In this document: positions 1 through 7,360 of the stretch, piece by piece
Position numbering within the stretch: position 1 is the stretch's first letter
How the letters are laid out: every line of letters begins with the position of its first letter
DNA from: Acidobacteriota bacterium
GTDB lineage: Bacteria; Acidobacteriota; Terriglobia; Acidiferrales; UBA7541
Direction: 5' to 3'
Assembly (NCBI GenBank): GCA_003224195.1
Contig: QHYP01000263.1
Location: forward strand, 1-7,569
DNA: 7,569 nucleotides
Translations under genes and position numbers: made by a program
Notes under the pieces: model-generated
What the model was told of the DNA's origin: nothing
Database searches by the model: none
What the model saw: only the letters and a program-made list of their open reading frames with translations

Positions 1-90
1 TACCTGCTCGTGAGCGAAAGCGACACGGAAAAAGCAATCTCTGCCCTGGAGCAGGCGGGCCATTCTATCCACAGGAGTGCCATCGCATGA
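1..90 (+). CDS. C-terminal end of an upstream gene, possibly an ACT-domain protein (partial)
   Basis: The first frame is open from the left edge to a TGA at 88-90 and gives 29 residues beginning YLLVSESDTEKAISALEQAG. The pattern of a beta strand (YLLVS), a charged helix (DTEKAISALEQAG) and a short last strand (HSIHRSAIA) resembles the end of an ACT ligand-binding domain, the small regulatory fold that often binds amino acids. That reading rests on a short fragment and is tentative. The stop overlaps the start of the downstream aminopeptidase (ATGA, 87-90), so the two are probably co-transcribed and translationally coupled. The beginning of the gene lies outside the window. Confidence 0.55.
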   Translation, partial: YLLVSESDTEKAISALEQAGHSIHRSAIA

Positions 91-2705
91 ATACGTGGAG
101 GAACTCTCAAAACGTCGGAACGCCCGCTCCAAGCTACCGTCTAGCGGCAGGGCTTCTTCTCTTTTTGCTCGCCACGGGCCTTGCCCGCGCCGACGAGCCC
201 TATGCTCGCGGCCGTGACTACGACCTCCAGCACTCGAAGATCGCCCTTCGGTTCGACCTGGAAAAGCGCGAGGTCCTCGGCGACGTCACCCACACGCTCA
301 CGATCTTGAACGACGGCACTGCGAAGCTCGCCTTCGATTCGGTCGGCCTCTCCATTCAGAGCGTCGCCATCAACGCAAAGCCCACCAAGTTCGAGACGAC
401 CGCGGACAAGCTGCTTGTGAATCTCCCCTCCCCCGCTCGGGCGGGAGAAAGATTCGAGGTCGAGATCCGCTATGAAGGCAAGCCGAAAAAGGGCCTCTAT
501 TTCGTGCTCCCGGACAAGACCAATCCAGACAGGGCCAAGCAGATCTGGACGCAGGGCGAATCGGAAGACACGCGCTATTACCTGCCCACGTATGACTATC
601 CGAACGACCGTCTGACGACGGAGATGATTGTCACGGTGCCCTCGAACTGGGTCACGGTGTCGAACGGACGGCTGGTCAGCGTCAAGGATGCGGCTGGAGG
701 GCAAAAGGTCTGGGATTGGAGTGAAGCCCTGCCGAGTTCGACGTATCTGATCACGCTTGTCGCGGGGGAATTTGACGAAGTGAAAGACTCCTGGCGCGGC
801 AAGCCGGTCACTTACTACGCGCCCCACGGCAAAGGCGATCGGCTTGCCGTCAACTACAATCGCACTCCGGCGATGATCGAACTCTTCTCCAGAAAGCTGG
901 GGGTTGACTGGGAGAAGTACTCGCAGGCCATGGTGGATGATTTTGTGGCGGGAGGAATGGAGAACTCGAGCGCCACGACGAACACCAGCGGTTCGCTCCG
1001 TCATCCAAAACTCGTGCCCGAATTCCTGACTGATGAAGATCCACTGATCTCCCACGAGCTGGGCCACCAGTGGTTCGGCGACCTCGTCACCTGCAAAGAC
1101 TGGGGCAACATCTGGCTCAACGAGGGCTTCGCCACCTACATGGAAACGCTCTGGATTGAAGAGCATTACGGAAAAGAGCAGGCCGATTATGAGCGCTGGG
1201 AAGCGGCCCGGGGGTGGTTTGGCGATGAGCGGATCTTCGCCAAGTCGATTGTCCGGCACGACTTTTCCGGTGCGGAATCGGACGAGTTCGACGGCAACTC
1301 CTACACGAAGGGCGGCTGGGTGCTCTACATGCTTCGGCAGCAACTCGGCGACGAAGCTTTCTATCGCGGCTTGCGGCACTACCTCGAGGCCAATCGAGGA
1401 AAAAACGTCGTGACCGCCGACTTCGCCAAAGCCGTGGAAGAAGCCACGCACGCGAACATCGACGAATTTCTGGGCCAATGGGTCTATGGCGCAGGCGCGC
1501 CCAAATTCGATCTCAGCTACACCTACGATGATGCGAAGAAGGAAGTGAAGCTCGCAGTCAAGCAAACGCAGAAGGTCGAGGGCCGCGTGGGGCTCTTCCG
1601 CGTCCCGGTGGAAGTGGAAATCACTACGGCCTCCGGCAAGAAGAGCCACCACATCGCCGTGTCCAAGGCGGAAGAGACGTTTCCGCTCCCGTCCGACGGC
1701 GCGCCGCTGCTTGTGCTCTTCGACAGAGGCGCGAAGATCCTGAAGGCTGCGGAGTTCCACAAAGATAAAAAGGAGTGGATCTATCAGTTGAAGAACGCGA
1801 GCGACGTGGGCGACCGCGCCGATGCAACAAATGCGCTCGGTAAAACCAAGGACGATGCCGACGCCATCGCCGCGCTCTGGGAAGCTCTTCGTGGCGACCG
1901 CTTCTGGGGCGTCCGCGCGCTCGCCGCAGAAGCACTTGGCCAAATAGCCACGCCCGCGGCAGCCAAGCCGCTTCTCGATGCGCTGGACGCGGAGGAACCC
2001 CCCTGGCTGCGCGGCCGCATCATTTCGGCGCTGGGCAATTTCAAGGAAAATGCCGCCATCAACGCCCGCTTAGAGGCCGTCGCTCGCGAGGACAAGTCCT
2101 ACCGCGGCCGGGCCGCCGCCCTGCAGGCAATGGCCAAGCTCAAAGTCGCAAACGCCTTTGCCACCTTGAGCGCGGCTGCATCCTCCGACTCGCCTGACGA
2201 TTTCCTCCGCAACGCCGCTCTTCGCGCATTCGGCCAACTCGGCGACGACAAGGCCGTGCCTCTCCTTGTCGAATGGTCGGCGCCCGGCAAACCCCAGGAA
2301 ACGCGTCAGGCTTCCATCAGCAGCCTCGCTCAACTCGATAAGAGCAATCACGAGATTACTCGTCGCATCGCAGGCTATCTCAATGAGTCCACTTTCCCTG
2401 TTCGCATCGCATCCGTATTCGCTCTTGGCGGCCGCGGCGACGCGGAGGCGATTCCGGCGCTCGAGGGGATGCTGAAAAGCGACGACCTCAGCATCGCGTT
2501 CGCCCCTTTTATTGAGGAACAGATCCAGAGGCTGAAGAAAACCGGCGACAGAGAAGGGACAAAGGATAAGGCCGAGACGAAAGAAGGCGCGTCCGTCGAT
2601 CAGAAGGTGGTGCTGGATCGTCTTGAGAAACTTGAACGCGTGATGACGGAGATGAGCGAAAGACTCAAGACCATCGAATCTCGCCTGGCACAATCGAAGA
2701 ATTAG
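87..2705 (+). CDS. Exported M1-family zinc aminopeptidase with HEAT-repeat tail and terminal coiled coil
   Basis: An 872-residue metallopeptidase expected to remove N-terminal amino acids from peptides outside the cytoplasm. Residues 1-35 look like a signal peptide: a basic start, the hydrophobic run LAAGLLLFLLATGL, and a likely cut after ARA before DEP. The N-terminal beta domain of M1 enzymes follows, then the exopeptidase motif GGMEN (289-293) and the zinc site HELGH (323-327) with the third ligand E346 in NEGF, exactly 18 residues later. Y406 in SYTKGG fits the transition-state tyrosine. A beta-sandwich-like stretch (about 475-555) leads to alpha-helical HEAT-type repeats (about 575-815). 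A charged linker precedes a coiled coil (842-867). All catalytic residues are present. The start at 87 is supported by GGAG at 73-76 and by the signal peptide directly behind it. Family membership is sure; the natural substrate is not known. Confidence 0.95.
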   Translation: MNTWRNSQNVGTPAPSYRLAAGLLLFLLATGLARADEPYARGRDYDLQHSKIALRFDLEKREVLGDVTHTLTILNDGTAKLAFDSVGLSIQSVAINAKPTKFETTADKLLVNLPSPARAGERFEVEIRYEGKPKKGLYFVLPDKTNPDRAKQIWTQGESEDTRYYLPTYDYPNDRLTTEMIVTVPSNWVTVSNGRLVSVKDAAGGQKVWDWSEALPSSTYLITLVAGEFDEVKDSWRGKPVTYYAPHGKGDRLAVNYNRTPAMIELFSRKLGVDWEKYSQAMVDDFVAGGMENSSATTNTSGSLRHPKLVPEFLTDEDPLISHELGHQWFGDLVTCKDWGNIWLNEGFATYMETLWIEEHYGKEQADYERWEAARGWFGDERIFAKSIVRHDFSGAESDEFDGNSYTKGGWVLYMLRQQLGDEAFYRGLRHYLEANRGKNVVTADFAKAVEEATHANIDEFLGQWVYGAGAPKFDLSYTYDDAKKEVKLAVKQTQKVEGRVGLFRVPVEVEITTASGKKSHHIAVSKAEETFPLPSDGAPLLVLFDRGAKILKAAEFHKDKKEWIYQLKNASDVGDRADATNALGKTKDDADAIAALWEALRGDRFWGVRALAAEALGQIATPAAAKPLLDALDAEEPPWLRGRIISALGNFKENAAINARLEAVAREDKSYRGRAAALQAMAKLKVANAFATLSAAASSDSPDDFLRNAALRAFGQLGDDKAVPLLVEWSAPGKPQETRQASISSLAQLDKSNHEITRRIAGYLNESTFPVRIASVFALGGRGDAEAIPALEGMLKSDDLSIAFAPFIEEQIQRLKKTGDREGTKDKAETKEGASVDQKVVLDRLEKLERVMTEMSERLKTIESRLAQSKN

Positions 2706-2710
2706 GCTCG

Positions 2711-2735
2711 CCCCTGCGCGTCAGCCGCGCTTGGG
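2711..2735. terminator. GC-rich stem-loop at the convergent gene junction, possible bidirectional terminator
   Basis: GCGCG (2716-2720) pairs with CGCGC (2726-2730) around the loop TCAGC. A further CCC/GGG pairing lies outside one mismatch (from 2711 and up to 2735). It sits between the aminopeptidase stop (2705) and the glycerate kinase stop codon, which falls in the loop, and it can form on either transcript. No T-run follows on either side, so it is not a canonical intrinsic terminator; the role is inferred from position. Confidence 0.35.
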
Positions 2736-4043
2736 ATGGGCAAGGAAAATCCGCAGGTCGCGCAAATTGTTGCCTGTGGGGCCCGTGTGAATGGCGTCTC
2801 CTAGCCGTTCGAAAAACGTGTAAGCATCGCTCCTGCGAAAGTATTCCTCCGGGTCCAGTCCGCTCGCGCGGGCGCGTTCGAGTGTATGTCCGTCGGCGAC
2901 GGCGCCCGCCGCGGGGCTGTTTCCGTCGATCCCGTCCGTGCCCGCGCTCAGAACGGCGATGGGCCGGCCTGCGATTCTCTCGACGCATGCCAGCGTGAAC
3001 GCGGAGTTGCGCCCGCCGATGCCGCTCCCCGTAACGGGAGAACTCACTTCGCCGTCCGCAATGAGCGCCACGGGCCGTTCCGGATTCGCCGCGCGCAGAT
3101 TCTCGAGTTGCGTCAGCAAATACTCCGCTGCTTTCTCGAGCGGCCAGTCATCCGTGGTGTTGTCGCAGCAGGTCACGAACCCGGCAGCTTCCGCAGCCAC
3201 ATGCGCGGGATGAAACAGGTCGTGCAATCCTAACAGCAAACAGAAGTGCGAGCGCGCGAACGCGGGGTCGCCGGGCTTTGGCGTTTCCGGCATGCCTGTT
3301 TCTTCCAGCCAACGCTGAAGCCGTTCTGGTAATTGTTCCCTAAGCCCGAACTTCTTCAGGATTTGCGCGGCTTCTTCCCGCGTCGTCGGATCGGGAATTG
3401 TCGGGCCCGAGGCCAGCGCCGATTCGCGCCCCGCCGGCACGTCGCTGACGGCATAGGTCAATTTCATCGCGCGCGGAGCGGCCGCCGCCAGCCGCCCGCC
3501 CTTCACGGCCGAAAAATGTTTGCGAATTGCATTGATCGCCTCGATTGGGGCCCCGCATGTCACCAGCGCGCGGTGCAGCATCTGCACGTCTTCGAGCGTC
3601 GCGCCCGGCGCGAGCAGTTGCTCGACAAGCGCCGACCCGCCTCCGGACAAAAGAAAGACGACAAGCGACCCTTCGCCGCACTGTTTCAGCAAGCCGAGTA
3701 TTTCTTGCGCTGCGGCAAGACTCGCTTCATTAGGTACAGGATGGCCCGCGCGGAAATATCGCATGCCTGCCCGCGGACGCTGCGGCTCTGTCGGCGCCGC
3801 GACGATCCCGCTCGCCGAGAAGTCGGGCGCCAGCACGGAAGCAAGCCCCTCGGCCATGGCGTGCGCGGCCTTCCCGATGGCCATGACATGAATCGTGCGA
3901 TACGCCGCGAGATCGACGGTCATTTCCCCGCAACGCACACGCGTACTCTTTCGCTGAAGTTTGCGGCGCATCGCCTCAGGGATATCGATGGCCGCGAGAG
4001 TTTCCTGGAAGATCTGGCGGGCGAGTTGCTTCAATTCCGCCAT
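2721..4043 (-). CDS. Glycerate 2-kinase, MOFRL (GckA/TtuD-type) family
   Basis: A 440-residue cytoplasmic kinase expected to convert D-glycerate and ATP to 2-phosphoglycerate, feeding lower glycolysis. Length and motifs match the family. The N-terminal DUF4147 domain shows GKAA (57-60), HPVPNEAS (101-108), the glycine-rich LLSGGGSAL (131-139), NAIRKHFSAVKGGRLA (171-186), SDVP (200-203) and SGPTIPD (212-218). The C-terminal MOFRL domain shows GGRN (343-346), AGTDGIDGNSPAAGA (367-381) and TGPTGNNLRDL (420-430). It is the last gene of the minus-strand run. Its ATG lies 7 bp after the stop of the GlcG-like gene, with no strong ribosome-binding site of its own, which suggests translational coupling. 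The upstream hydroxyacid dehydrogenase could supply its substrate. The frame is intact. Specificity for carbon 2 is family knowledge and was not tested here. Confidence 0.93.
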   Translation of the reverse strand: MAELKQLARQIFQETLAAIDIPEAMRRKLQRKSTRVRCGEMTVDLAAYRTIHVMAIGKAAHAMAEGLASVLAPDFSASGIVAAPTEPQRPRAGMRYFRAGHPVPNEASLAAAQEILGLLKQCGEGSLVVFLLSGGGSALVEQLLAPGATLEDVQMLHRALVTCGAPIEAINAIRKHFSAVKGGRLAAAAPRAMKLTYAVSDVPAGRESALASGPTIPDPTTREEAAQILKKFGLREQLPERLQRWLEETGMPETPKPGDPAFARSHFCLLLGLHDLFHPAHVAAEAAGFVTCCDNTTDDWPLEKAAEYLLTQLENLRAANPERPVALIADGEVSSPVTGSGIGGRNSAFTLACVERIAGRPIAVLSAGTDGIDGNSPAAGAVADGHTLERARASGLDPEEYFRRSDAYTFFERLGDAIHTGPTGNNLRDLRIFLAHPKRG

Positions 4044-4050
4044 GAAGCGT

Positions 4051-4491
4051 TTAGGACTCGAAACTCTCGAGGGCCGCCGCGCCGGCCAGGGCGACGTCTG
4101 TGTCCTGTTCCTCGGTGCCGTTGCTCACCCCGATGGCCCCCACGCATTTCCCATTCGCGTACAGCGGTATCCCGCCCCGCAATGGCGTCTGCCGCCCCTT
4201 GCTGCCGACCATCAGCCCCAAGGTTACTACCAGATTCATCTGGCCGTTCTCAGTGTAAGGCCCGGTTGGTTGCCGGCGAATCGCGGCGCTGTGCGCTTTG
4301 ACCATGGCGATTTCCGCCGACGAAATCTTCGCGCCGTCCATCCGCACAAAGGCCACCATGTGCCCGCCGTCATCGACAATGGCGATATTCATCGGCACGC
4401 CGATTTCCGTGGCGCGGTGTTCCGCCCCCGCCATTACCTGGAGGGCGCCTTCGAGCGTAAGCTTCGGTTGGTCCTCGGTGAACTTTGCCAT
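4051..4491 (-). CDS. GlcG/HbpS-family protein (DUF336)
   Basis: A 146-residue single-domain cytoplasmic protein; no signal peptide is seen. The family pattern is clear: helix LTLEGALQVMAGAEHRATEIG (11-31), strand and turn IAIVDDGGHMVAFVRMDGAK (37-54), helix with KAHSAAIRRQPT (65-76), GGIPLY (106-111), and the closing GAIGVSNGTEEQDTDVALAG (118-137). GlcG is named for its place in glycolate-use operons, where its step is unknown. HbpS relatives bind haem and act in redox sensing. Here the gene lies between a glyoxylate-type reductase (24 bp upstream) and glycerate kinase (7 bp downstream), which supports a link to C2/C3 hydroxyacid metabolism without defining a function. No clear Shine-Dalgarno precedes its ATG. 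Family call is confident; role is unknown. Confidence 0.9.
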   Translation of the reverse strand: MAKFTEDQPKLTLEGALQVMAGAEHRATEIGVPMNIAIVDDGGHMVAFVRMDGAKISSAEIAMVKAHSAAIRRQPTGPYTENGQMNLVVTLGLMVGSKGRQTPLRGGIPLYANGKCVGAIGVSNGTEEQDTDVALAGAAALESFES

Positions 4492-4515
4492 TGTCTGCGG
4501 CCGATGAATCTTGTC

Positions 4516-5496
4516 TCAGCGCCCCTCCAACACTTCGGGATTCAAAATGTTCGGTGGGCGCTTGCCACTGAACAGGGCAACGACATTCTCCGCCGCCATG
4601 CACGCCATCTTCGTCCGCGTTTCAATGGACGCCGAGGCAATGTGCGGCGCCAGCACAACGTTGGGCCGCTTCAGTCCGGGATGAATGGCCGGCTCGTTTT
4701 CGAACACGTCCAGCGCCGCCCCTGCAATCTTGCCGCCTTCGAGCGCCTGCACCAGGGCCGCTTCATCCACCACCGGCCCGCGGGACGTATTGATCACGAA
4801 CGCAGTCGGCTTCATGCGTGAAAACTGCGCGGTTGACAGCAACCGCCGCGTCTCCGCTAGCAAGGGAACGTGCACGCTCACGAAATCACTTTCCGCGAGC
4901 AGCCTATCGAACTCGCGGTATTCGGCGTGAAGCTCTTTCTCCAATGCCTCGGGAGCGCGCACCGCATCGTGATAAATCACTTTCATCAAGAATCCGCCGG
5001 CACGGCGCGCCACGCCGCGCCCGATCAGCCCGAAGCCCAGAATCCCCAGCGTCTTCCCCCAAACATCCGTTCCGCACAACTGGTCCAGGTCCCAGCCCTT
5101 CCATTGCCCAGACCGCGCCAATTGTTCTCCTTCACCCACGCGCCGCGCGACCGCCATCAGCAGCGTCCACGCAAAATCCGCGGTCGTCTCATCCAGCACG
5201 CCGGGCGTGTTCGTCACGGCCACGCGGCGCTTCGTGCAGGCCGGCACGTCGATATTGTCGAACCCCACGGCGACGTTTGCGGCAATTTTCAATTTGGGCG
5301 CCGCCGCCAGCAGCTCTTCGTCCACGCGCTCGGTCAATAGGCAGACGAGCGCCTCTTTGTCCCGGGTCCGGCGCAACAATTCTTCTCGGCTGATGCGCTC
5401 CGGCTGCGTCCAATACTCCACGTCGAACGATTTGTTCAGGATTTCTCGCGCCGCTTCGAACAGCGGGCGTGTGGCAAGCACCTTGGGTTGCGGCAT
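4516..5496 (-). CDS. D-2-hydroxyacid dehydrogenase, glyoxylate/hydroxypyruvate reductase type
   Basis: A 326-residue cytoplasmic NAD(P)H-dependent oxidoreductase of the D-isomer-specific family, probably reducing glyoxylate to glycolate or hydroxypyruvate to D-glycerate. The substrate domain contains VAVGFDNID (75-83) and TNTPGVLDETTADFAW (95-110), both typical of glyoxylate reductases. The Rossmann domain has GFGLIG (154-159). The catalytic set is complete: R239 in NTSRG, E268 in DVFENEP and H285 in LAPHIASA. D177 at the end of the second Rossmann strand (VIYHDAVR) is the kind of residue that favours NAD(H) over NADP(H). The start is supported by GAGGAG four bases upstream of the ATG. Probable first gene of a three-gene operon with the GlcG-like and glycerate kinase genes. 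The exact substrate cannot be fixed from sequence; phosphoglycerate dehydrogenase is less likely because the regulatory C-terminal domain is absent. Confidence 0.9.
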   Translation of the reverse strand: MPQPKVLATRPLFEAAREILNKSFDVEYWTQPERISREELLRRTRDKEALVCLLTERVDEELLAAAPKLKIAANVAVGFDNIDVPACTKRRVAVTNTPGVLDETTADFAWTLLMAVARRVGEGEQLARSGQWKGWDLDQLCGTDVWGKTLGILGFGLIGRGVARRAGGFLMKVIYHDAVRAPEALEKELHAEYREFDRLLAESDFVSVHVPLLAETRRLLSTAQFSRMKPTAFVINTSRGPVVDEAALVQALEGGKIAGAALDVFENEPAIHPGLKRPNVVLAPHIASASIETRTKMACMAAENVVALFSGKRPPNILNPEVLEGR

Positions 5497-5500
5497 CTGG

Positions 5501-5508
5501 CTCCTCTA
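5501..5508 (-). promoter_or_regulatory. Ribosome-binding site of the hydroxyacid dehydrogenase
   Basis: Read on the minus strand, AGAGGAG followed by CCAG stands directly before the ATG at 5494-5496. It supports that start over internal ones. Confidence 0.6.
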
Positions 5509-5576
5509 CGCCTCCAGGCGCGGAGAGAGTAGCACAGGTCTCCGTCCGGCAGCACCGACGTAGAGGCCCAGCATGT

Positions 5577-5607
5577 CGCAGACCGCGGACGTTTTTGCGG
5601 GGCTGCG
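5577..5607 (-). other. Imperfect stem-loop just after the hutU stop
   Basis: CGCAG pairs with CTGCG on the outside and CCGC with GCGG on the inside, separated by a small bulge, around a ten-base loop that includes five A on the minus strand. It lies within 40 bp after the hutU stop and ahead of the dehydrogenase. No T-run follows, so it may be a processing or attenuation hairpin, or chance in GC-rich DNA. The rest of the 114 bp spacer (5497-5610) shows no gene and no promoter I can call. Confidence 0.25.
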
Positions 5608-5610
5608 CTC

Positions 5611-7280
5611 CTACTTTGCGGAATCACCAGTCATCGGAATCTTCAGCCCAGTCTTCTTCGCAAACGCAATCGCCTCCGGATATCCCGCATCCGCGTGCCG
5701 CGCCACGCCGAGTCCTGGATCGTTTGTCAGCACGCGCTCGATCCGCTTGGCCATTTCTTTCGTACCGTCGGCCACGGTCACTTGTCCCGCGTGCAACGAA
5801 TAGCCAATTCCCACCCCGCCGCCATTGTGAACCGACACCCACGACGCCCCGCTCGCCGTGTTCACCAGCGCATTCAGCAGCGGCCAGTCCGCCACGGCGC
5901 TCCCGGTAAGGTGACGCCACCGAGCCGCAATCCAAATGATCGCGCCCCATCACCACCGGCGCCTTCAGCTCACCCCGCGCGACAAGCTCGTTCAGCGCCA
6001 GCCCGAATTTGTCCCGCTCGCCGTAGCCCAGCCAGCAAATTCGCGCTGGCAGCCCCTGAAACTTCACGTGCTTTTGCGCCAGGCGAATCCACCGGCTCAA
6101 AATTTCATCGTGTGGAAACATTTCGAGCACCAACTCGTCCATTCTCGCAATATCCGATGACTCGCCGCTCAGCGCTACCCAGCGAAACGGCCCGCGCCCT
6201 TCGCAAAACAGCGGCCGGATGTACTCCGGCACGAACCCGGGAAAGTCATACGCATTCTTCACGCCTTGCTGGAAGGCGAATGTGCGGATGTTGTTGCCGT
6301 AGTCGAAGGTCACCGCGCCGAGCTTCTGCAGCTCCAGCATTCCCTGCACGTGCTCGGCAATCGCCGCGAGCGCGCGCTTCTTGTATTCCTCTGGATTTTT
6401 CTTCCGCAGCTCGAGCGACTGCTCGAGCGTCATCTTGTTCGGCACGTAGCCGCCGAGCGGGTCGTGCGCGCTCGTCTGGTCCGTCAGCAGGTCGGGCACA
6501 ACTCCGCGCCGCGCCAGCTCTGGAATCAGGTCCGCGCAATTCCCCACCAACCCCACCGACGCCGCCTCGCCCTTGCGCACCGCGTTTTTCAGGATGCGTA
6601 GCGCCTCGTCCAGGCTCGTGACCATCACGTCGCAATAGCCGGTCTTCACGCGCCGCTTGATGCGCTCCGGATCGGCGTCGATTCCAAGAAACGCCCCGCC
6701 GTTCATCGTCGCCGCAAGCGGCTGCGCGCCTCCCATTCCGCCCATGCCGCCGCTGACGACGAGCTTCCCTTTCAGATCGCCGCCAAAATGTTTGCGCGCC
6801 GCGGCCGCAAACGTTTCGTACGTCCCCTGCAAGACTCCCTGCGTTCCGATATAGATCCAGCTCCCCGCCGTCATCTGGCCGTACATCATCAGGCCCAGCC
6901 GGTCCAGCTCGTTGAAGCACTCCCAATTGCTCCAATGCCCGACCAGATTGGAATTGCAAATCAGCACGCGCGGCGCGTACTCGTGCGTGCGGAAGACGCC
7001 GACCGGCTTGCCCGACTGCACGAGCAGCGTTTCATCCGCTTCGAGCGCCTTCAGTGAACGGACCAGGGCATGGAAGCAATCCCAGTTGCGCGCGGCGCGC
7101 CCCGTCCCGCCGTAAACAATCAATTCCTCGGGCTTTTCGGCCACTTCGGGGTCGAGGTTGTTCATCAGCATGCGCAGCGCCGCTTCCTGCTGCCAGCCCT
7201 TGCAGGAAATCTGCTTGCCCCTTCCCCAATCCCGCCTCCGCCACCGTTCCTGACGCGCTCCGTGACAGTGTCGACCTCAT
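5611..7280 (-). pseudogene. hutU: Urocanate hydratase (HutU), frame broken by two small lesions
   Basis: HutU hydrates urocanate to imidazolonepropionate in histidine degradation, using tightly bound NAD+. The main piece (7171-5900) has LMNNLDPEVAEKPEEL, GQMTAGSWIYIGTQG, the NAD-binding GGMGGMGGAQ, TDQTSAHDP, FDYGNNIR and GLPARICW with the catalytic cysteine (residue 379 counted from the ATG at 7171). Upstream in the same frame lie the conserved residues KQISCKGWQQEAALR (7216-7172), but that frame has no start codon before a TGA at 7277-7279. The likely start is ATG 7278-7280 behind GGAGAGG, one frame off; a single surplus G in the tracts at 7218-7221 or 7224-7227 would explain this. At 5895-5902 the frame jumps from SPYRE to VADWPLLNALVNTASGASW, and about 8 conserved residues are missing. 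The second piece runs to the normal C-terminus (5611). Either recent gene decay or assembly error; the family identity is certain. Confidence 0.9.
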
Positions 7281-7339
7281 GAATTTCCCTCTCCGCCGCC
7301 CATACTAACCCACGCCATTCCCGTTTGCACCCGCGCCAT
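7277..7339 (-). CDS. Possible 20-codon leader peptide ahead of hutU
   Basis: A short frame, MARVQTGMAWVSMGGGEGNS, starts at ATG 7337-7339 behind an AGAGGA (7347-7352) at near-ideal spacing. It ends in a TGA that overlaps the inferred hutU ATG as ATGA. The layout would fit translational coupling or a leader peptide. There is no homology I recognise and no run of histidine codons as in a histidine attenuator. It may be chance. Confidence 0.2.
   Translation of the reverse strand: MARVQTGMAWVSMGGGEGNS
7287..7294 (-). promoter_or_regulatory. hutU: Ribosome-binding site before the inferred hutU start
   Basis: GGAGAGGG on the minus strand is followed by AAATTC and then ATG at 7278-7280. The spacing is good, and this decides the proposed original hutU start even though that ATG is now out of frame with the body of the gene. 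Confidence 0.5.
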
Positions 7340-7360
7340 CTCGTAATCCTCTTCTCTTTT

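Noticed and set aside
141..1943. 600-codon open frame on the minus strand, antisense to the aminopeptidase gene
   Set aside because: It mirrors a certain gene with complete motifs; long antisense frames are common in GC-rich codon usage, and the product is Arg/Gly/Val-rich without recognisable domains.
3333..4301. 322-codon plus-strand frame opposite the glycerate kinase and GlcG-like genes
   Set aside because: It is Arg/Pro-rich with no motifs and crosses two well-supported genes; a coding shadow.
5529..5563. GTAG tetranucleotides in the hutU-dehydrogenase spacer as further REP copies
   Set aside because: GTAG occurs at 5529 and 5560 but no clear palindrome follows either; a tetranucleotide alone is expected by chance.
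5893..5910. Programmed ribosomal frameshifting in hutU
   Set aside because: Conserved codons are missing at the break, so a +1 or -1 shift could not make a normal protein, and no slippery heptamer or typical stimulatory structure is seen.
5695..6621. 308-codon plus-strand frame opposite hutU
   Set aside because: The composition is Ala/Arg/Pro-rich low complexity, while the opposite strand has clear HutU motifs.
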